Assembly (NCBI GenBank): GCA_011390955.1
Contig: JAABRM010000045.1
Location: 1 to 58,929, forward strand
Length of the DNA stretch: 58,929 nucleotides
From: Oscillatoriales cyanobacterium
GTDB lineage: Bacteria; Cyanobacteriota; Cyanobacteriia; Cyanobacteriales; Laspinemataceae
Direction of reading: 5' to 3'
The notes beneath the pieces were generated by a model. That model had not been told where the DNA came from. It was given only the letters and a program-made list of their open reading frames with translations, and did not search any database. The position numbers and the translations under genes were made by a program. Shown here piece after piece: positions 54,115 to 58,929 of this stretch; position 1 is the first letter of the stretch, and every line of letters starts with the position of its first letter.

Positions 54115-56100
54115 CTAAATTACTCGATCGTTGCCCCCATCAACGGGGATGTGAGAACCTGTAGTTTTAGCAAATAATGCCCCACACATTTCGGCGGCCA
54201 ATTCTGCTACATCATGGCTGGTGACTTCCACTTTCAAGACATTATTAGTCTTATATTCTGACACCGTTAAACCATAGGATTCTGCCCGGGATTTTAAGAC
54301 TTCTTCTGTCCAAATTCCGGTATCAAATACGGCATTTGGATGAATAGAATTAATCCGAATATTGTCACGACCCCATTCGAGGGCAGCGACTCGCGCTAAT
54401 TGATTTAAAGCTGCTTTGGAGGCGGAATAAGCCGCTGCCCCCGGCCCTGGGGCGTTGACATTTTTGGAACCGATCGCAACAACTCGCCCGCCTTTGGGTG
54501 CTAATTTTAAAAATGGGTGACATTCGCGCATCAAAGTAAGATTAGCATCGAGGTTGATCGCCATTACTTTTCGCCATTGTTCTGTTGCCAAAGAATCAAT
54601 GGGGCAACCGCCGGGAAAAATGCCCGCATTTAGGACTAAAATATCGATGCCGCCAAATGCCCGAACTGCTTTTTCTATGGCCTCGGTAATGGCTTTTTCG
54701 TCGGTGACATCACAGGGAATGCCGCAAAAGTCCGGGCGTTTATGGAGTTCTTGAATTGCGGGGTTGATATCCAAGCCGACCACCGCAGCCCCCCGTTGCC
54801 ATAAAGAATTGACGCAAGCTTTGCCAATTCCCGAAGCCGCCCCAGTGACGAGGGCAACTTCCCCGGTAAACATAGGGGTCTTGCCGCCGCTGCGGAGTTT
54901 CGCTTGTTCTAAATCCCAATATTCCACATCAAAAATATCTTGGCTGGGGAGGGCTTGGTAGCCGCCGAGTTTGGTGGCTGCGGCGACGACTTCCATTGTG
55001 TGATGGTAAATGTCCGCAGCGATCGCGGCATCTTTGGCGGTTTTGCCCAGGGTTAGCATCCCCAATTCCGGGTCAAGAATGACGCGGGGTGCGGGGTCAA
55101 GCATGGTTTTAGGTTGTTTCGCGGTGGCGCTATATTGGCTAAAGTACCCTTGATAAGCGGCTGCATAAGCTTTAACATCAGTACCCACCATAGGCAACTG
55201 TTTTGTTCTAATCACATGATCCGGGGTAGCAGGGCCTTGTTGGGAAATTTCTCCTAAATCTTTTCGCTGCACAAAAGCCCAAACGCGATCGCTTTTATCT
55301 TGGGTCATAATCATCGGAAATCCGGCAACTTCCGACACTTCATGGCGCAATGTGGCTAAAGTTTTCGCGATCGATTTTTCACTCTTATTTTCACTCTTAA
55401 CCGCAGGAGGCAAAGGATTTTCCCCAGCCCCATGTTTGGTTAAATAATCTTCCGCCATTGAGACTAATTGAATCATCCTTTCGTAGGATTCTTGGGCAGT
55501 TTCCCCAAAAGAAAACATTCCATGATTCATTAACAGCATCCCGATAGTATTTTCTCCGGCTTCAGCGGGAAACTTAGCGGCGCAAAACCGGGCTAAATCA
55601 AAACCGGGCATCACATAGGGAATAATCACCACTTTATCCCCATAAATTTCTTGGACTCGGGCCAATCCGTTGGGGGTATTGGTGACAGCAATCACCGCAT
55701 CCGCATGGGTATGATCCACATATTTATAAGGCAGGATAGCATGGAGAATCGCTTCCACCGAAGGGGATGGGGCAGAAGCGCGGGTCATCTGAGTTTTTAG
55801 TTCATTGACCATTTGCGGGTCGGACAAAGATGCTAATTTGGCTAATCCTAATAAATGCCGCATTCTGACTGGAGAAAACCCGGCGGCTTCAATAGTAGAT
55901 AAGTCCCAGCCGCTGCCTTTGACATAGAGAATATCTTCTGTTTCTCCGATGAGATTTTTTTCCTGAATTTTGACGGAAGTGTTGCCGCCCCCATGCAAAA
56001 CTAAGGAGCGATCGCGCCCTAATAAACGGGATGTATAAACTCGTTGGGCTAAGTCTCCTTGATACTGGGCAGCTTCTCGATCGTTCCACAAACTTTTCAT
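54115..56100 (-). CDS. Bifunctional class II aldolase / short-chain dehydrogenase
   Basis: This 661-aa fusion has a class II aldolase/adducin domain (about 1-370) with HGGGNTSVK, the metal-binding pair DHTHADAVIAV and LMNHGMFSFG. A classical SDR domain (about 415-661) follows with ALVTGAASGIGKAC, LVLNAGIFPGG and the catalytic YSASK. This architecture is known from rhamnulose-1-phosphate aldolase/dehydrogenases and related deoxypentose enzymes: the aldolase splits a ketose 1-phosphate to DHAP and an aldehyde, which the SDR oxidises or reduces. An MtnX-like phosphatase gene lies 35 nt upstream. The substrate is uncertain. Confidence 0.93.
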   Translation of the reverse strand: MKSLWNDREAAQYQGDLAQRVYTSRLLGRDRSLVLHGGGNTSVKIQEKNLIGETEDILYVKGSGWDLSTIEAAGFSPVRMRHLLGLAKLASLSDPQMVNELKTQMTRASAPSPSVEAILHAILPYKYVDHTHADAVIAVTNTPNGLARVQEIYGDKVVIIPYVMPGFDLARFCAAKFPAEAGENTIGMLLMNHGMFSFGETAQESYERMIQLVSMAEDYLTKHGAGENPLPPAVKSENKSEKSIAKTLATLRHEVSEVAGFPMIMTQDKSDRVWAFVQRKDLGEISQQGPATPDHVIRTKQLPMVGTDVKAYAAAYQGYFSQYSATAKQPKTMLDPAPRVILDPELGMLTLGKTAKDAAIAADIYHHTMEVVAAATKLGGYQALPSQDIFDVEYWDLEQAKLRSGGKTPMFTGEVALVTGAASGIGKACVNSLWQRGAAVVGLDINPAIQELHKRPDFCGIPCDVTDEKAITEAIEKAVRAFGGIDILVLNAGIFPGGCPIDSLATEQWRKVMAINLDANLTLMRECHPFLKLAPKGGRVVAIGSKNVNAPGPGAAAYSASKAALNQLARVAALEWGRDNIRINSIHPNAVFDTGIWTEEVLKSRAESYGLTVSEYKTNNVLKVEVTSHDVAELAAEMCGALFAKTTGSHIPVDGGNDRVI

Positions 56101-56135
56101 AGTTCTTCCTCTCTTTTTGTTATAGCGGTTATTGT

Positions 56136-56849
56136 CTACATTACAGAGATTTTCTGGATTCCCGCCTGCGCGGGAATGACAGTTTTCTTTGAATCAGATA
56201 ACTTTAAATTAGCGGATAAATAGTCCCGCACATCGAAAAAGTTATCCCAGGGGATATAAGAATGTTGCTGTTGGTCTAAATACTGAATCAAACGACTCCG
56301 GGCAAAAACTAAATCTGCGTGCATGGCCATATTTACATCCGTGACAGAATCACCAATAGCGATCGCCACTTCTGGATGATATTGGGAAATCACTTTAACT
56401 TTATCCAGCAATTCAATTTCACCGATATAATCGGAACTTAGGCGTAAATATTCCCCAGTGGGGTCAACGTCCAAAGCATAAATCGCCGCAACGCGATCGA
56501 CCAAATCACCTAATATAGTTTCTATCATAAAACGTAGCCCACCAGAAACTACCACCAAAGGAATATTCTCCCCGGCTAAAAAATCTAATAACTCAACAAA
56601 ACCCGATCGAATTTTTTTCGTCCGGGAAACGGCGATCATTTCTGGATAGCGGCAGGCAGGAATCGATTCCCAAACTTGGGGAATTCCTACTTTTAGCGGC
56701 AACGTGCGATCGAAAATTTGGGGCAAAATTTTGGCGGACATTTCCGGGGCAAATTGCTGCATCATTGCCACAGCGGTTTCTTCTGCGGTGATGGTGCCAT
56801 CAAAATCACAAAAAACCATAATTTTTGGTGATTTACTCAAAGATTTCAC
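56136..56849 (-). CDS. MtnX-like HAD phosphatase
   Basis: The 237-aa cytosolic HAD-IB phosphatase has motif I VFCDFDGTITAEE, motif II VVVSGG, a Lys in LLDKVK and motif IV IAIGDSVTDVNMA. It resembles 2-hydroxy-3-keto-5-methylthiopentenyl-1-phosphate phosphatase (MtnX) of methionine salvage and phosphoserine phosphatases. Translation starts with GTG behind AGGAGA. The last residues (KKTVIPAQAGIQ and five more) are encoded by the TTCCCGCGCAGGCGGGAA repeat at about 56158-56181, so the native C-terminus was replaced. It is likely co-transcribed with the aldolase/SDR. Confidence 0.85.
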   Translation of the reverse strand: MKSLSKSPKIMVFCDFDGTITAEETAVAMMQQFAPEMSAKILPQIFDRTLPLKVGIPQVWESIPACRYPEMIAVSRTKKIRSGFVELLDFLAGENIPLVVVSGGLRFMIETILGDLVDRVAAIYALDVDPTGEYLRLSSDYIGEIELLDKVKVISQYHPEVAIAIGDSVTDVNMAMHADLVFARSRLIQYLDQQQHSYIPWDNFFDVRDYLSANLKLSDSKKTVIPAQAGIQKISVM

Positions 56850-56966
56850 GGATTCTCCTAAAAAATAAAGTGAATAGTTAATTTTAAAGGTCTGATGGCC
56901 GATTTTTCAATTGCCCATTGATTCAAAAAGCTGAATTATACACCAATGAATCTTTATGGGATAGAT
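56850..56966. other. Leader of the phosphatase gene
   Basis: AT-rich DNA with AGGAGA (56854-56859) ahead of the GTG. A promoter probably lies here, but no clear -10/-35 pair was singled out. Confidence 0.4.
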
Positions 56967-57363
56967 TCGTAGGGTGTTGTTCCGAGCAGTAACGCCCCAA
57001 AACCCCATATATAGAGTAGTTATTCGTAGGGTGTTGTTCCGAGCAGTAACGCACCAACAGCCCATATATAGAGTAGTTATTCGTAGGGTGTTGTTCCGAG
57101 CAGTAACGCACCAACAGCCCATATATAGAGTAGTTATTCGTAGGGTGTGTTAGCGAAGCGTAACGCACCAACACCCCATATCTAGAGTAGTAATTCGTAG
57201 GCCGTGTTAGCGAAGCGTAACGCACCAAAACCCCATATCTAGAGTAGTTATTCGTAGGGTGTGTTAGCGAAGCGTAACGCACCAACACCCCATATCTAGA
57301 GTAGTTATTCGTAGGGTGTGTTAGCGAAGCGTAACGCACCAACACCCCATATATAGGGTAGTT
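56967..57363. repeat. 57-bp tandem array, seven copies in two sequence types
   Basis: Units begin with TCGTAGGGTG at about 56967 and then every 57 bp. The first three contain TTGTTCCGAGCAGTAACGC, the last four GTGTTAGCGAAGCGTAACGC; the AT-rich linkers (CCCATATATAGAGTAG) are shared. The identical linkers rule out a CRISPR array. Confidence 0.92.
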
Positions 57364-57601
57364 GCGTAAGTCCTACAGCCGTCAGCAGTCAGAGGTCACA
57401 GGTCAGGCGCGATCGCCGATCGCCTGAACATTGGCAATTTCGGCAAATCTTTGGCAAGATAGTCAAAACTTGGCATATCATGTCAAAATTCGGCTAAATT
57501 TACCACATCTAGCCATGATGTCGTCCTTTTTTCCAGCCGTAGTTTCCAGCGCTAATTTCCAACCATAATTGTTCCACGATTAATCAACCCAAACAAATCA
57601 A
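57364..57601. other. Upstream region of the transporter gene
   Basis: No gene. Notable are short GTCAGCAGTCAGAGGTCACAG direct repeats at about 57380-57405, overlapping HIP1 sites at 57408-57424, and repeated TTGGCAA/TTGGCAT words. A promoter for the MFS gene is expected here. Confidence 0.4.
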
Positions 57602-58897
57602 ATGAACTCAGACAATATCACCTCAGAAAAAACACCACCTAAAAATCCTTGGTGGTATATCCCCACCCTTTATTATGCCGAAGGACTCCCTTACGTCATC
57701 ATTAATAGTGTTTCGGTCATCATGTATAAAAAAATGGGGATTGACAACACTCAAATTGCCTTTTGGACAAGTCTCCTTTACCTACCTTGGGTCATCAAAA
57801 TGCTTTGGGGGCCGTTTGTAGATATCTACTCTACTAAAAGAAATTGGGTAATTTACACTCAAATTGCCATGATGATTTGTTTAGGAACCGCTGCTTTTTC
57901 CTTGCAACTACCCAATTTCTTTCTCATCTCTTTAGGCATATTTACCATTGGTGCCTTTATCTCCGCAACCCATGACATTGCCGCCGATGGATTTTATATG
58001 TTGGCCTTAAATCCAGAACAACAAGCCCTCTATGCCGGAATTCGTTCAGTTTTTTATCGCATGGCGGTTATTTTTGGCACTGGAGTTTTAGTTGTCTTCG
58101 CGGGTTTAATGGAAGAAAATATAGGAAATATTCCCTTAAGTTGGTCTCTGACTCTGGCTAGTAGTGCCGTAATTTTTGCCGGTTTATTCCTTTATCATCG
58201 ATTAATTTTACCCTTTCCCGATAGTGACAATCAAAACCGGGAAGTCGAAGACAATAATAAAATTCCTTTTGTCGATATTATTAACTCATACTTTAAGCAA
58301 CCAAAAATTTTAGCGATCGTCGCATTTATCTTGTTTTACCGCTTTGGTGAAGCCATGCTGCTGAAGCTGGTCAGCCCATTTTTGTTAGATCCCATATCCG
58401 AAGGGGGATTAGGGTTGAAAACTACCGAAGTGGGCTTAGTTTATGGCACGGTGGGAACACTTTCGTTGATTATTGGCGGGATTGTCGGTGGGGCAATTGT
58501 GGCTAAATATGGGCTGAAAAAGACGATATTTCCTCTAGCATTAGCCTTGAATTTGCCCAATTTATTTTATGTCTATATGGCTTATAACCAGCCGTCAATT
58601 TACTTAGTTTATCCCCTAGTTTCCTTGGAGCAATTCGGCTATGGATTAGGTTTTACATCATTTATGATTTACTTGATGTATGTCTCTCAGGGAGAATATA
58701 AGACCTCCCATTATGCGATTTCCACTGGGATTATGGCATTGGGCATGATGGTGCCGGGAATGGTCAGCGGTAAGCTTCAGGAATTGGTTAATTATCCGCT
58801 GTTTTTTGTCATTGTTTGTTTACTGACAATTCCTGGTATGTTGACCATAAGCTTTTTGCCTTTAGCCGAAGAAAAAGCAGAGGAGCAGAGGAGATGA
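57602..58897 (+). CDS. MFS transporter, AmpG/PAT-like
   Basis: The 431-aa protein has about 12 hydrophobic segments in two halves, separated by a hydrophilic loop at about residues 205-230. The opening WWYIPTLYYAEGLPYVIINSVSVIMYKKMG and the LYLPWVIKMLWGPFVD loop are typical of the AmpG/acetyl-CoA transporter-like branch of the major facilitator superfamily. The substrate is unknown; muropeptides are possible by family analogy. The C-terminus (EEKAEEQRR) is charged and encoded by the start of a GAGG-type repeat that continues to the window end. It is complete within the window. Confidence 0.88.
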   Translation: MNSDNITSEKTPPKNPWWYIPTLYYAEGLPYVIINSVSVIMYKKMGIDNTQIAFWTSLLYLPWVIKMLWGPFVDIYSTKRNWVIYTQIAMMICLGTAAFSLQLPNFFLISLGIFTIGAFISATHDIAADGFYMLALNPEQQALYAGIRSVFYRMAVIFGTGVLVVFAGLMEENIGNIPLSWSLTLASSAVIFAGLFLYHRLILPFPDSDNQNREVEDNNKIPFVDIINSYFKQPKILAIVAFILFYRFGEAMLLKLVSPFLLDPISEGGLGLKTTEVGLVYGTVGTLSLIIGGIVGGAIVAKYGLKKTIFPLALALNLPNLFYVYMAYNQPSIYLVYPLVSLEQFGYGLGFTSFMIYLMYVSQGEYKTSHYAISTGIMALGMMVPGMVSGKLQELVNYPLFFVIVCLLTIPGMLTISFLPLAEEKAEEQRR

Positions 58898-58929
58898 GGG
58901 GCGGAGGGGCAGGGGGGCAGAGGTGCAGG

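Noticed and set aside
56923-57345. 140-aa minus-strand frame with YGVLVRYASLTHPTNN repeats
   Set aside because: It results purely from the 57-bp tandem array, whose length is a multiple of three. There is no gene-like N-terminus or Shine-Dalgarno sequence.

Overview
The window is cyanobacterial. The HIP1 octamer (GCGATCGC) recurs throughout, coding and intergenic DNA is crowded with short palindromic repeats of the kind abundant in filamentous Oscillatoriales-type genomes, and the gene set fits: a class II FBPase/SBPase (glpX), HpsE-type hormogonium-polysaccharide glycosyltransferases, XisH/XisI and a long TPR-CHAT protein. The genus cannot be fixed from sequence alone. No rRNA, tRNA or CRISPR array was recognised.

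Layout. 0-7 kb: a 44-bp tandem array, glpX (-), a three-domain cell-wall hydrolase (+), an integral membrane protein (-), a lipoprotein (+), and a small DUF6883/DUF4926 pair (+). 7-15 kb: an orphan ParD-like antitoxin, a 1411-aa secreted TPR-CHAT protein, a frameshifted xisH with an intact xisI, and htpG (-). 15.5-26.6 kb: an extracellular polysaccharide region with a methyltransferase, an MBOAT O-acyltransferase and an SGNH/AlgJ-like partner (+), facing a sialate O-acetylesterase-type enzyme, two family-2 glycosyltransferases, two HpsE-type glycosyltransferases and two sulfotransferases (-). clpB follows at 26.7-29.6 kb.

30-53.6 kb is a defence island. Its backbone reads as a class 1 DISARM system on the minus strand (drmD, drmMI, drmA, drmB), but no drmC is visible. 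The backbone is interrupted by a type II restriction-modification pair between drmA and drmB, an ATPase plus candidate PD-(D/E)XK nuclease pair between drmD and drmMI, and plus-strand toxin-antitoxin-like genes. drmA and drmMI carry several palindromic repeat families inserted in frame. drmA has one array of eight 63-bp units and one of four 84-bp units, the latter directly in front of Walker A. Repeats have also rewritten the ends of several small genes.

54-59 kb: a bifunctional class II aldolase/short-chain dehydrogenase preceded by an MtnX-like HAD phosphatase (probably one operon, possibly for deoxypentose-phosphate salvage), a 57-bp tandem array, and an MFS transporter that ends just before the window edge.

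Main message: the unusual content is a cyanobacterial DISARM island with extra nuclease modules, in which repeat elements have invaded reading frames of the defence genes without breaking them.
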